59,098 bases of DNA from an uncultured Streptococcus sp. Lineage in GTDB: Bacteria; Bacillota; Bacilli; Lactobacillales; Streptococcaceae. Both the position numbers and the translations under genes were made by a program. The stretch spans positions 1-59,098 of the forward strand of contig CAKQDX010000013.1 of assembly GCA_934229725.1 (NCBI GenBank), read 5' to 3'. Within the stretch, counting starts at the first letter, position 1. Every line of letters begins with the position of its first letter. This document shows, piece after piece, positions 26,254-36,900 of the stretch. The notes beneath the pieces are model-generated. The model had not been told where the DNA came from and did not search any database. It saw nothing but the letters and a program-made list of their open reading frames with translations.

Positions 26254-27273
26254 ATGAAACGTATTGCTGTTTTGACTAGTGGTGGAGATGCCCCTGGCAT
26301 GAACGCTGCAGCTCGTGCAGTTGTTCTTAAAGCAATTTCTGAAGGAATTGAAGTATTCGGCATTAATCGTGGATACGCTGGTATGGTTGAGGGAGATATT
26401 TTCCCACTTGACGCCAAAGGTGTATCTAACATTTTGAGCCGTGGTGGTACTTTCCTTCAGTCTGCACGCTATCCTGAGTTTGCCCAACTTGAAGGCCAGC
26501 TTAAGGGTATTGAGCAACTTAAAAAGCATGGAATCGAAGGTGTAGTTGTTATCGGTGGAGATGGCTCTTACCATGGTGCTATGCGTTTGACTGAACATGG
26601 TTTCCCAGCAGTTGGTCTTCCAGGAACTATCGATAACGATATCGTTGGTACAGACTATACAATTGGATTTGATACAGCTGTTGCGACAGCAACAGAAGCT
26701 TTGGATAAAATCCAAGATACTGCTTTCAGTCATGGACGTACTTTTGTCGTTGAGGTAATGGGACGTAACGCTGGTGATATCGCTCTTTGGGCTGGTATTG
26801 CTTCAGGTGCTGACCAAATTATCGTGCCAGAAGAAGAATACGACATCAACGAAGTGGTTCGTAAAGTTAAAGAAGGTTACGAATCTGGTGCAAAAACTCA
26901 CCACGTAATTGTACTTGCTGAAGGTGTTATGGGTGCTGAAGAGTTTGCAGCTAAGATGAAAGAAGCTGGAGATACTTCAGACCTTCGTGCTACAAATATT
27001 GGACACGTGGTTCGTGGTGGTTCACCAACAGCTCGTGACCGTGTTCTTGCGTCATGGATGGGTGCACATGCTGTTGATCTTCTTAAAGAAGGTATTGGTG
27101 GTGTTGCCATTGGTATCCACAATGAAGAACTTGTTGAAAGTCCAATCCTCGGCACAGCAGAAGAAGGTGCTTTGTTCAGTTTAACTGAAGATGGCAAGAT
27201 TATTGTCAACAATCCACACAAAGCTCGTCTTGATTTTGCAGAGCTTAACCGTTCTTTAGCTAACTTGAAATAA
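26254..27273 (+). CDS. pfkA: ATP-dependent 6-phosphofructokinase
   Basis: PfkA phosphorylates fructose 6-phosphate, the key commitment step of glycolysis. The protein has 339 residues. TSGGDAPGMNAAARA binds ATP, GGDGSYHGA lies near the phosphate site, and PGTIDNDI holds the catalytic Asp. Gly at the GGDG position marks the ATP-dependent type. The ATG at 26254 has AAAAGGAG upstream; an in-frame start at 26206 precedes the predicted transcript start and is rejected. It is followed by pyk after 69 bases. Confidence 0.97.
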   Translation: MKRIAVLTSGGDAPGMNAAARAVVLKAISEGIEVFGINRGYAGMVEGDIFPLDAKGVSNILSRGGTFLQSARYPEFAQLEGQLKGIEQLKKHGIEGVVVIGGDGSYHGAMRLTEHGFPAVGLPGTIDNDIVGTDYTIGFDTAVATATEALDKIQDTAFSHGRTFVVEVMGRNAGDIALWAGIASGADQIIVPEEEYDINEVVRKVKEGYESGAKTHHVIVLAEGVMGAEEFAAKMKEAGDTSDLRATNIGHVVRGGSPTARDRVLASWMGAHAVDLLKEGIGGVAIGIHNEELVESPILGTAEEGALFSLTEDGKIIVNNPHKARLDFAELNRSLANLK

Positions 27274-27342
27274 TAGCGGTTCTATTAATTATTGTTAATC
27301 CGTCGCAAAAGCGACAATAAATATAAGGGAGTTTTATTTATC

Positions 27343-28845
27343 ATGAATAAACGCGTAAAAATCGTTGCTACACTTGGTCCTGCGGTTGAAATCCGTGGCG
27401 GCAAAAAATTTGGTGAAGAAGGCTATTGGGGTGAAAAACTTGACCGCGATGCATCTGCTAAAAATATTGCTCAGTTGATTAAGGAAGGTGCGAATGTTTT
27501 CCGTTTCAACTTCTCACACGGTAACCACGCTGAACAAGGTGAACGTATGGAAGTTGTTCGTCAAGCAGAAGAACTTGCTGGTCAAAAAGTAGGTTTCCTT
27601 CTTGATACTAAAGGTCCTGAAATCCGTACTGAATTGTTTGAAGGTGATGCAAAAGAATATTCATACAAAACTGGTGAACAAATTCGCGTTGCTACTAAAC
27701 AAGGCATCAAATCAACTCGTGAAGTTATCGCTTTGAACGTTGCCGGTGGACTTGACATCTTTGATGATGTTGAAGTTGGTAAACAAGTTCTTGTTGACGA
27801 TGGTAAACTTGGTCTTCGTGTTGTAGAAAAAGATGCTGAAAAACGTGAATTCGTCGTTGATGTTGAAAACGATGGAATCATCGCTAAACAAAAAGGTGTT
27901 AACATCCCTAACACTAAAATCCCATTCCCAGCACTTGCTGAAAGAGATAATGACGATATCCGTTTCGGTCTTGAACAAGGTCTTAACTTCATCGCTATCT
28001 CATTCGTACGTACTGCAAAAGACGTACAAGAAGTTCGTGCCATCTGTGAAGAAACTGGTAATGGACATGTTAAATTGTTGGCTAAAATCGAAAACCAACA
28101 AGGTATTGAAAACATTGATTCAATCATCGAAGCTGCTGATGGTATCATGATTGCACGTGGTGACATGGGTATTGAAGTTCCATTTGAAATGGTTCCAGTT
28201 TACCAAAAAATGATCATCACAAAAGTCAATGCTGCAGGTAAGATTGCTGTTACAGCAACAAACATGCTTGAAACAATGACTGATAAACCTCGTGCAACTC
28301 GTTCAGAAGTATCTGACGTATTTAACGCAGTTATTGATGGTACTGATGCTACAATGCTTTCAGGTGAATCTGCAAATGGTAAATACCCTGTAGAATCAGT
28401 TCGTACAATGGCTACAATTGATAAAAATGCACAAACTCTTCTTAAAGAGTATGGTCGTCTTGATTCATCAACATTTGGTCGTTCAAGCAAGACTGAAGTT
28501 GTTGCATCTGCAGTTAAAGATGCTACTAACTCAATCGATATCAAACTTGTCGTTGCACTTACTGAATCTGGTAACACAGCTCGTTTGATTTCTAAATACC
28601 GTCCAGAAGCTGACATCTTGGCAGTAACATTCGATGAAATTACTCAAAAATCATTGATGCTTAACTGGGGTGTTATTCCAGTAGTTACTGAAAAACCTGC
28701 TTCAACTGATGACATGTTTGATGTTGCTGAAAAAGTTGCATTGCATTCAGGTCTTGTAGAATCTGGTGATAACATTGTTATCGTTGCTGGTGTTCCAGTA
28801 GGTACAGGTGGAACAAACACTATGCGTATTCGCACAGTCAAATAA
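27343..28845 (+). CDS. pyk: Pyruvate kinase
   Basis: Pyk converts phosphoenolpyruvate and ADP to pyruvate and ATP. The protein has 500 residues, the form without the extra C-terminal PEP-utiliser-like domain found in Bacillus. The substrate site is in RFNFSHG, and LAKIENQQGIENID and ARGDMGIEVP carry the catalytic Lys and metal ligands. The C-terminal allosteric domain is intact. AAGGGAG is upstream of the ATG at 27343; the in-frame start at 27292 lacks one. pfkA-pyk is the standard streptococcal glycolytic operon. Confidence 0.97.
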   Translation: MNKRVKIVATLGPAVEIRGGKKFGEEGYWGEKLDRDASAKNIAQLIKEGANVFRFNFSHGNHAEQGERMEVVRQAEELAGQKVGFLLDTKGPEIRTELFEGDAKEYSYKTGEQIRVATKQGIKSTREVIALNVAGGLDIFDDVEVGKQVLVDDGKLGLRVVEKDAEKREFVVDVENDGIIAKQKGVNIPNTKIPFPALAERDNDDIRFGLEQGLNFIAISFVRTAKDVQEVRAICEETGNGHVKLLAKIENQQGIENIDSIIEAADGIMIARGDMGIEVPFEMVPVYQKMIITKVNAAGKIAVTATNMLETMTDKPRATRSEVSDVFNAVIDGTDATMLSGESANGKYPVESVRTMATIDKNAQTLLKEYGRLDSSTFGRSSKTEVVASAVKDATNSIDIKLVVALTESGNTARLISKYRPEADILAVTFDEITQKSLMLNWGVIPVVTEKPASTDDMFDVAEKVALHSGLVESGDNIVIVAGVPVGTGGTNTMRIRTVK

Positions 28846-28867
28846 TTTAAGTTTCTACTTAAATAGA

Positions 28868-28895
28868 AAGAAGGTCCTAGGGATCTTCTTTTTTT
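28868..28895 (+). terminator. Terminator of pfkA-pyk
   Basis: GAAGGTCC pairs with GGATCTTC around a short loop, followed by seven T's. This marks the left edge of the accessory region. Confidence 0.8.
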
Positions 28896-28999
28896 GTGCA
28901 AAAACGAAGAACTTTGTATATTGCATTTTGATATTAGGCTCCCAGTATCAGTGAAGAATCACAGTCTTCAACATCATAATGATGGAAAGAAAGTCTATC

Positions 29000-29048
29000 T
29001 TGACAAAATACCTCTATATGATTATAATTATGTTTATAATCATATAGA
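29000..29048 (+). promoter_or_regulatory. Consensus promoter inside a 36-bp palindromic operator
   Basis: TTGACA at 29000-29005, an exact 17-base spacer and TATAAT at 29023-29028 make a near-perfect sigma-A promoter. An inverted repeat with 15-bp perfect arms (29013-29027 and 29034-29048, core TATATGATTATAA) surrounds the -10 box. Such a symmetrical site over a strong promoter is what a TetR- or MarR-type repressor would use. No such regulator is encoded nearby. Confidence 0.85.
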
Positions 29049-29092
29049 TACTAAACTTCAGATACAAGTTACAAAAATAAGGAGGTATGGTT

Positions 29093-29599
29093 ATGGCCAC
29101 AAAAAATATTTATGTTGCAGAAGCAGATCTACACTTATTTGATGATGCTGCCAAGTATGCCGGAAGTGTTTCTGCCGCTGTGATACAGGCTCTTCAGGAC
29201 TTTCTAAGTGTTCAACGCAACAAAAGCGAAGGATATGACAAGATTGAGTTAAATCTCTATGAAAAAGGGGTAAGAAGAAAGGTAATGTTCTATGGTAGGG
29301 AGATTACTCGTGTAGAACGTCCGGTAGTCGGTGGAATAAGGATTGACACGATTTATAAAACTGCAAAAGGGCAGCTTGCAGTGGCAACCAAGGTTCGCAA
29401 GGAGCTTCCGAATTGGGCGAAAGGAAATACACACGTATGGGAAAACCCGCAGTCTTGGTCACATGATTTTTGGAATCTGGGGGACAGAGTGTTAAACGTA
29501 TATCCGGACATAGAGAGCCTAAAGGAGAAGGATGCGTATCTTGCCGAGTGCTACGAATCTTCTCTTTCGGAAAAGCCTTATGAGTTTTTGGATATTTAG
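29093..29599 (+). CDS. EXLDI-family protein
   Basis: A 168-residue protein that ends exactly in EFLDI (164-168), the C-terminal signature that gives the EXLDI family its name. The N-terminal 40 residues (TKNIYVAEADLHLFDDAAKY, then GSVSAAVIQALQDFL) look like a ribbon-helix-helix-type segment, also typical of this family. The central part has beta-strand character with basic residues, and WENPQSWSHDFW is notable. The ATG at 29093 is preferred over 29087 because AAGGAGG at 29079-29085 is seven bases upstream. Codons such as gcc, ccg and ggg are commoner than in neighbouring genes, which suggests horizontal origin. The family's function is not established; relatives often lie beside TetR regulators. 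Confidence 0.8.
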   Translation: MATKNIYVAEADLHLFDDAAKYAGSVSAAVIQALQDFLSVQRNKSEGYDKIELNLYEKGVRRKVMFYGREITRVERPVVGGIRIDTIYKTAKGQLAVATKVRKELPNWAKGNTHVWENPQSWSHDFWNLGDRVLNVYPDIESLKEKDAYLAECYESSLSEKPYEFLDI

Positions 29600-29671
29600 A
29601 TTAGGTATAAATACTAGATTTATAGAACTATAACAAGCAAATAATGAGATAGCTTTGTGTTTATATATCTT

Positions 29672-30008
29672 ATGGATTTCAGAGATGAAAAGAAGGAAGC
29701 TTTAATTAATATTGCTATGGTATATTTATCTGGTGTTCGGGATTATCGTCTCTCTCCTCGCGGTTAATGTAAATCATGTTCAAAAATTGATATTAAAAAA
29801 AGCGGAGCGACTCTTAGACGAGTCTGTTCGTACCGGAATTGTAGAATATCATTTTTCCGTTGATGGGATTGAGATCATTTCTCAGCTTGTGATCAGCAAA
29901 AATTATTGAACCGCATATAAGGGCTACGCTACAAAGGGGCAATATATATACGCGGTAACCATACTAAGGGCGGTATTATTTTACATCATGGGCAGTAAGG
30001 GGGTATGA
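29672..30008 (+). pseudogene. Decayed membrane-protein gene of a membrane protein/XRE-regulator pair
   Basis: Pieces of one protein can be read in two frames. MDFRDEKKEALINIAMVY starts at 29672. The reading then shifts by one base near 29735 into LVFGIIVSLLAVNVNHVQ, a membrane segment, and onward to ISKNY. There it meets an in-frame TGA at 29907-29909. The same frame continues after the stop as TAYKGYATKGQYIYAVTILR and ends in FYIMGSKGV at a TGA (30006-30008), two bases before the ATG of the XRE remnant. One frameshift and one nonsense codon therefore explain the region. I do not know the intact family, but short membrane proteins followed directly by small Cro/CI-type regulators are a common two-gene unit. 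Confidence 0.7.
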
Positions 30009-30009
30009 G

Positions 30010-30114
30010 ATGGCGCTGATTACTAAAATCAAAGCCTATCGCGAACAGGCCGGAATAAAACAATTTTTAATATTTTTTCTATTTTGGGGGCAAAATCCCG
30101 ACATCTACATCTAG
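30010..30114 (+). pseudogene. Truncated XRE-family regulator
   Basis: After AAGGGGG at 29997-30003, the ATG at 30010 begins MALITKIKAYREQAGIKQ, the usual start of small Cro/CI-like helix-turn-helix regulators. At about 30063 the reading turns into unrelated hydrophobic residues (FLIFFLFWGQ) and stops at 30112. The recognition helix is missing, so the protein cannot bind DNA. The break marks a deletion or insertion junction. Confidence 0.7.
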
Positions 30115-30142
30115 TAACGCTATCCAGCATCACGTTCACAAC

Positions 30143-30171
30143 TTGACGATATAGAGCTTTCTTGATATTAT
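30143..30171 (+). promoter_or_regulatory. Promoter upstream of the three-copy motif region
   Basis: TTGACG at 30143-30148, a 17-base spacer and TATTAT at 30166-30171. Transcription would begin near 30178 and meet the terminator at 30353 after about 200 bases. No long reading frame follows. Confidence 0.5.
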
Positions 30172-30205
30172 TTAGTTAAATATATTTTAAGTGGGGTGAA
30201 AGGAT

Positions 30206-30382
30206 AATTAACTTTTCTTGCAAATAATCTTAAAAAAGCAGCATTACCAGTATGTATGGTATTGTTGCGCCCATTGCGAGAAAGTTAAATTCTATTTATC
30301 CAGAATATCTTAGTAGTATCACTCTCATGGAGTGGTTCCATTTTGCTATGATGAGCTGCAAGAATTAACTTTCTTGCAGCTC
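30206..30382 (+). ncRNA. Candidate structured RNA with mutually exclusive hairpins
   Basis: The motif AATTAACTTT(T)CTTGCA occurs directly at 30206-30222 and 30363-30378, and inverted at 30275-30292. The middle copy can pair with either flank. If it pairs with the first copy, the terminator hairpin at 30353-30382 can form. If it pairs with the last copy, it takes over the 3' arm of the terminator, as an antiterminator does. The region lies behind a plausible promoter and contains no convincing gene. It could instead be the remains of a repeat element; transcription is not shown by sequence alone. Confidence 0.45.
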
Positions 30383-30396
30383 TGTTTTTGTTTTTT
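30353..30396 (+). terminator. Strong Rho-independent terminator
   Basis: GAGCTGCAAGAA at 30353-30364 pairs perfectly with 30371-30382 around TTAACT, followed by a T-rich tract. It has no obvious upstream gene. Confidence 0.85.
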
Positions 30397-30824
30397 GTAG
30401 TTCTATATTTCTAGAGTCATTAAACTTATTCAAAGGTTATATGGCTATTTTTAAGACAAATTCTGATTGGCTATTTGTTAAGTGAGTGATATTTTTCTTT
30501 CAGAAGTTCTTGAATTTAGATTTTAGTTGCTAATTGTAATTTTTTTTAAATTGGAATTGATGACTTATGAGGATTAAGCAAAATGATGAATTTTAATAAT
30601 TGCTATAAAAAGCTTATTTTGAAGACGTATTTTTGGAATCAATGAAGATATAATTTTGTTTTTTCAGATAATTCTAAATTCATGGAATTATTCGTATATT
30701 TGGGGCTTAGGCTACAAAGAACTAATATATTTGTGCTGAATTAGCAACACTTGTCGTCTTTGATTTAAGATTAATTTAAAATATTTGAAAATATGAGCAA
30801 ATATTCCCACAAATATTAGGAAAT
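30397..30824. other. AT-rich intergenic stretch without a gene
   Basis: About 430 bases of very AT-rich DNA upstream of the fibril gene. I see no reading frame with a ribosome-binding site, no RNA gene and no clear repeat. Such AT-rich DNA could bind nucleoid proteins or regulators of the surface-protein gene. Confidence 0.6.
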
Positions 30825-30861
30825 TTGTTAGAATGTATAACGATTAGTATTTTTGAATACT
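30825..30861 (+). promoter_or_regulatory. Promoter of the fibril-protein gene
   Basis: TTGTTA at 30825-30830, a 17-base spacer and TATTTT at 30848-30853. A small inverted repeat AGTATT/AATACT at 30846-30861 overlaps the -10 and the expected start. The 5' leader of about 58 bases holds the short hairpin ATCTCA/TGAGAT. Confidence 0.5.
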
Positions 30862-30917
30862 TTTAATCTCATTGAGGGGTGAGATACTTAAATGTATAAA
30901 TGTGGAGGATTACCAAA

Positions 30918-33900
30918 GTGGGTAAAGATTTATTTAATGATCGTATAAGTCGATTTTCGATTCGTAAATTGAATGTAGGAGTTTGTTCGGTTCTGTTGGG
31001 AACTCTGGTTATGGTTGGTACTGCTAGTCAAGTATCTGCCGAAGAAACAGCTAACCAAGTTCAAGCAGGAGATGTAACTAGCTCTACTGCAACAGTGAGT
31101 GATGAGTCATCTTCACAGACTGCTGTTGCTGCTCAAGCTTCAACTGAAGTTGCAAATATCTTATCTAGTTCTGAGGCAAATAGTCAGTCTCAAGCTGTTT
31201 CAACAGCTAGCCAAACTGCTTCTGAAATGCCAACGACATCAACTTCTAGTGAAGCAACATCTCAGGCAGCCGTTTCTACTTCGGAGACATCAGCTAGTTC
31301 TGTAGCATTTTCAAATAGTGTTCCTAGTTCTGTGAATGTAGCTAGTAGCACGACTGGCGCTTCAACGACAGCATCTAGTTTAGCAGCCACTTCTGAATCA
31401 CAAGCCTCAGCAACAGCATCTGAAGCTCAAAATGTGAACATTGAAGTAGCAGCCTCTAGTAGTAACTCGCTTTCTGGAGGGGTTGAATCTCCAGTAGTGG
31501 AACAACCTGTCGTGACAGCTGAAACTTCCGGTAAACGTCGTAGTCGTCGTTCTGTTGGGGATCCAAATGATCCAAACCTCATCGGAGATGATGTCCAAGA
31601 TGCCACTTCAACTCCTAAAGAAGAAAAACCAGGTTTCACTACTAATATCAAAGCCACTGACTTGGCTAGCCAAATCTCTTGGTTGGATTTTGGAGATGTG
31701 GCTAACTGGACAGGAACAACGACGACATCGAGTGGGAATCTTGCCCTTCAAGTAGGGTCTACCTATACTAAGGAAATTATGCCGGGTTATGTGGTAACTA
31801 TCAAAGTCAAATCTTTGAAACCCTTCCAAGCAACAGAAATCTACAAAAAGCGTTTAGAAGACCGAGGAGCAACAGAGGCTGAAAAAGCCACATATGATCC
31901 AAATGCTAGAAATGGTTATGTGAGTGGGGCTACTTCAAATGATACCAAAGCAGCTTTTAATGCTGGTGAAGAAGCCAAAGTTGTTGCCGAAGCTCAAACC
32001 AGATGGTCAGAAATAAAAGGGGAAGGTATCAATACTGGGACTAAAAAAACAACCATCAGTTCCGAGTTTGATGGTGGCAATATTGGGGTTCAGTTTGAAG
32101 TTTCTGCTACCTTCCGTGGCAAAAATGTGAAACCTGCTGTAGTCATGGCAGATGGTGAGTCTGCTAACCCTGGTGAATTGCTTATGTTCACTACAAACGG
32201 AGAAGGATGGCAACAAATTGGTGAGTGGTATAAATACGGAAATAAAGCTACTAAAACTTTTATTCCACAAGATACAGATAATTTATTTGGCTCAAATCCT
32301 TCCACTAATATAAGTGGTATGAGTCTCTATAGGACGAACCTTGACCAACTTCGACGTTCAAATCAAGTTGGACCGGATAAAAAAGCAGTTGCTTGGAAGT
32401 ACTTTGGAAGTGCTGATTTAACAACCGGAGGTCTCGGAACAGGAGTCTTCGGGCCAAATATTTCTGCAAGTGCTGTTGCTGTTCCTCTTGTTATGACTAA
32501 GGGGGCTTCTGAGATTGGTCTTTATATCGTCTCTGGTGGGAAACAGTCAGCTATGTTTGGATTTTTCCCGCTTGATGAAGGGGATGCACCAGCGTCTTAT
32601 GGTAAGGCTATCCACTCTATTGCAACCGTTGATGGGATAACAGGTAACAAAGTCAATCAACCTTATCTTGGTCACTTGAGTCCAGATATGGATGAAAACA
32701 ACGCCCTTGATTGGTTTGGTGATGATAATGCAACGACAGCTGATGAAGGCGTTGACCAATTGCTCCCAGCTGAGCTCAAAGGGACAACCAATGAGATGAT
32801 CAAAATGGATCGTACGCATCCAGGAAACTACACCATCACTCTTGAAGCCCATACAGATGGAGCGCCTCAAGCCAATATTTATGGCTGGATTGACTTTAAC
32901 CAAAACGGTACCTTTGATGAAGATGAACGCTCTGACTTGGCTACTATTACCAAGGATGGGTCCGTTACCCTAAGATTCACCAAGAGCACGACCTATATCG
33001 ATCCAAGTGTCAATGAACTAGGCGTCCGCGTACGAATTGCTAAGGATGCTGTTCAAATTGAAAGTCCTACAGGAATGGCCTTCTCAGGAGAAGTCGAAGA
33101 TTTTAGGACTCAAGTTACCCACCCACCAAAAGGTGAAGTTAAAGAAACGTCTGGACTTCAAGGCGAAAAACAAACAGCAACAGTTGCCTTTACGGCTCGT
33201 GGTCTCTACAAGTATAGCCGTACAGCTGTAGCTCAAATTGACGAAACTGTTGCCCCAGAAATAGTTGACAATCGTACAGGTCAAGTCGTAACACCTGGCG
33301 CAGATGGTTATTATGCTGTGGCTGGTCAAGGAAAATACAAGATTACCGCTAACGGCACTTCTGTTGACGTTGAATTTATTCCAGAAGATCATTTCCTAGG
33401 TACAGCGGATGGTATTTCTATCCGTCGTACAGATACCAATGGCTATGACACAGGTTGGTCTACTAAATTTCCTGACATGGAAGCCAATGTCGATACTGCC
33501 ATCAATACCATGGACGGTCTTTACATCCCAACTGTTACTCCAAAAGACATTGAAGGTGAAAACAAGACATCTACCGATGTGCAAGGAGCAACACAAACAG
33601 GTACACCAACCTTTAATGTAGTTGGAACCAACCTAGATGGTAATAAGATTACTGTCACTCCAAGTGCGCTATATCCTGCTAAATTGGTAGACCCAGCAAC
33701 TGGTCAACCGACAAATGCGCTTTCTGTTACGGTAGCGGGAGAAGGAACTTACACTATCGATGATACGACTGGTAAAGTGACCTTCGTTCCAGAACCTGGT
33801 TTTACAGGTACTGCGAATGGCGTAACGGTGACCTTGTCTGCTCCTGTTGGACGAGATAAAGATGGTACGATTCGTGATGAGTACGTTAAGACAGCGACTG

Positions 33901-36900
33901 CTAAGTACACTCCAACTGTAACACCAATTACGGTTACTCCTACAGATAAAGTTTCTGCAGATGTTCAGAACGTTCCTCAAACACAAACACCAACCTTTGA
34001 TTTAAGTAATGACAAGACAGCTCAAATCACAAGCAAAAAATTGGTGGATCCAGCAACTGGTCAACCGACTGATGATGCAACTGTAACTGTAGCGGGAGAA
34101 GGTAGCTATACTATCGACCCAACGACTGGAGCAGTTACATTTACTCCAGAAAAAGATTTTGTCGGAACTGCTAAAGGTGTAACGGTTCAAGCAACTGCTA
34201 CAATTACAAATGCGAACGGTAAGACTGCAACCATCACATCGGATGCGACTTACACACCAACAGTTGTAGCAGCAGTGCCAACAGCTCAACCTGCTACATC
34301 TAAGGATATTCAAGGTGCCACACAAACAGGCACACCAACCTTTGCAGGTACAACCGTTCAAGTTAACGGTCAAGACAAGGCTATTACCATTAAAGACAAT
34401 AGCTACACATTGTTAGACAAAGACGGTAACGAAGTTTCAACGACACCAGCTTATGCGGCAGACGGTACAACCGTGATCGGTAATTTCACAATTGACCCAG
34501 CAACAGGTCAAGTAACCTTCACACCGACTGATAAATCATACACCGGTGCAGTTACACCAGCTAAGGTTCAAGCTGAAAGCTCGAATGGTATCAAGGTGGC
34601 TACAACCTACACACCAGAAATCGTTCCAGTAAGTCCAACCGCAACACCAGCTGAGTCAACTGATATTCAAGGTGCCACTCAAACAGGTAAGCCTGAATTC
34701 CAAGGTGGAACTGCAAACGTTGATGGCGTTGATAAGACAGTAGCGATTAATGAAGCTGTACCAGCTAAATTTGACGATGGTACTACGACGAAGACAGTTC
34801 CAAACGTCGGTACTTACACAGTAGCATCAGATGGAACAGTAACCTTCGTTCCAGAAAAATCATTTGTAGGCACTGCACCAGCGGTAACCGTTGTCCGTGA
34901 AGACATGAACGGAACCAAGGCTTCTGCGACCTATACACCGACAGTTACACCAGTTAAGCCTACTGCGGATCCAGCAACTTCAACTGGTAAGCAAGGTCAA
35001 GAACAAACAGGCAAACCAGTCTTCACTGAAGGTAATAGCCGTGTACCAATGAACGATAGGGTTGCTGCAACCTTTGATGATGGTTCAACGACGAAGACAG
35101 TTCCAAATGTTGGTACTTACACAGTAGCTTCAGATGGTACGGTAACCTTCGTTCCAGAAAAATCATTTACTGGCGAAGCCCCAGCAGTGACTGTTGTGCG
35201 TGAAGACATGAACGGAACCAAAGCTTCAGCGACTTACACACCAACAGTAACACCGGTCACACCAACAGCGACTCCAGCAGAATCAACTGGTCCTCAAGGT
35301 GTGGTTCAAACGGGAACAGTAACCTTCACAGAAGGTGATCCTGTCGCACCAATCGACAAAAATACCATTACTCTTCTTGATGAAAACAGTCAGCCAGCTG
35401 CGGCAGTATTTGCCAAATCACCTGCAGGTGTAATTATTGGTACATTTACGGTAGATAAGATTACTTCAGTGGTGACATTCACACCAAGTGATAAATCTTA
35501 CTCAGGTGAAGTGGTTCCCGTTAAAGTTCGAGCTGCAGATACTAATGGTACAACTGTAGAAACAACTTATACACCTAAGATTACGCCAGTTGTCCCAACT
35601 GCAGAAGATGCGACATCTACAGATATTCAAGGTGCGACACAAACCGGTAAACCAACCTTTACCGAAGGTGATAGCCGTGTGCCGATGGATGATGACACAC
35701 CAGCGACTTTCGAAGATGGTTCAAAAACTAAGACAGTTGATGGTGTGGGTACTTATACAGTAGCTGCTGACGGAACAGTTACCTTCAAGCCACTTCCAAC
35801 ATATGTTGGTACACCTGAAGGCGTAACGGTTAAGCGTGTCGATAAAAATGGTACGGCTGTAACAGCTAAGTACACACCGACAGTTACACCAGTAGTACCA
35901 AGTGCTACACCAGCAGTTTCAGAAGACGTTCAGGGAGCTACTCAAACCGGTAAACCTGAATTTACGGCAGGAAATAGCCGTGTACCTATGAATGATGCTG
36001 TTCCTGCAACCTTTGACGATGGTTCAAAAACTAAGACAGTTGACGGTGTTGGTACTTACACAGTAGCAACGGACGGAACGGTAACCTTTGTTCCAGAACC
36101 AAGCTTTACTGGTACAGCACCAGCAGTGACTGTTATGCGTGAAGATATGAACGGTACTAAAGCTTCAGCAACTTATACGCCGACAGTTAATCCTGTAACT
36201 GTAACACCAACTAATAAAGTATCTGAGGACGTTCAAAACGTTCCACAGACAGAAACACCAACTTTCGCCTTGAGCAGTGACAAGACAGCTCAAATCACAA
36301 GCAAGAAATTGGTGGATCCAACAACTGGTCAACCGACTGATGATGCAACTGTAACTGTAGCGGGAGAAGGCTCTTACACCATTGATCCAACTACAGGGGC
36401 TGTAACCTTCACACCTGAAAAAGACTTTGTCGGAACCGCTAAAGGTGTAACGGTCAAAGCAACTGCAACTATTACAAATGAAAACGGTAAGACTGCAACC
36501 ATCACATCGGATGCGACTTACACACCAACAGTTGTAGCAGCAGTGCCAACAGCTCAACCTGCTACATCTAAGGATATTCAAGGTGCCACACAAACAGGCA
36601 CACCAACCTTTGCAGGTACAACCGTTCAAGTTAACGGTCAAGACAAGGCTATTACCATTAAAGACAATAGCTACACATTGTTAGACAAAGACGGTAACGA
36701 AGTTTCAACGACACCAGCTTATGCGGCAGACGGTACAACCGTGATCGGTAATTTCACAATTGACCCAGCAACAGGTCAAGTAACCTTCACACCGACTGAT
36801 AAATCATACACCGGTGCAGTTACACCAGCTAAGGTTCAAGCTGAAAGCTCGAATGGTATCAAGGTGGCTACAACCTACACACCAGAAATCGTTCCAGTAA

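Noticed and set aside
27582..28166. 194-codon minus-strand frame opposite pyk
   Set aside because: Ser- and Thr-rich shadow caused by the strong codon bias of pyk.
28894..29142. 82-codon frame over the palindromic operator
   Set aside because: It crosses the promoter and operator and the start of the EXLDI gene, and starts inside the pyk terminator's T run.
30252..30368. 38-codon frame MYGIVAPIARKL... that ends in the terminator loop
   Set aside because: No Shine-Dalgarno and no recognisable motif. The structural reading of this region explains it better, though a small peptide cannot be fully excluded.
28900..30400. Prophage or complete integrative element
   Set aside because: No integrase, replication or structural genes are present; only one intact gene and remnants.
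30900..30917. ATG at 30900 as start of the fibril protein
   Set aside because: It lies upstream of the GGAGG that serves the GTG at 30918, and the family start is GKDLFNDR.
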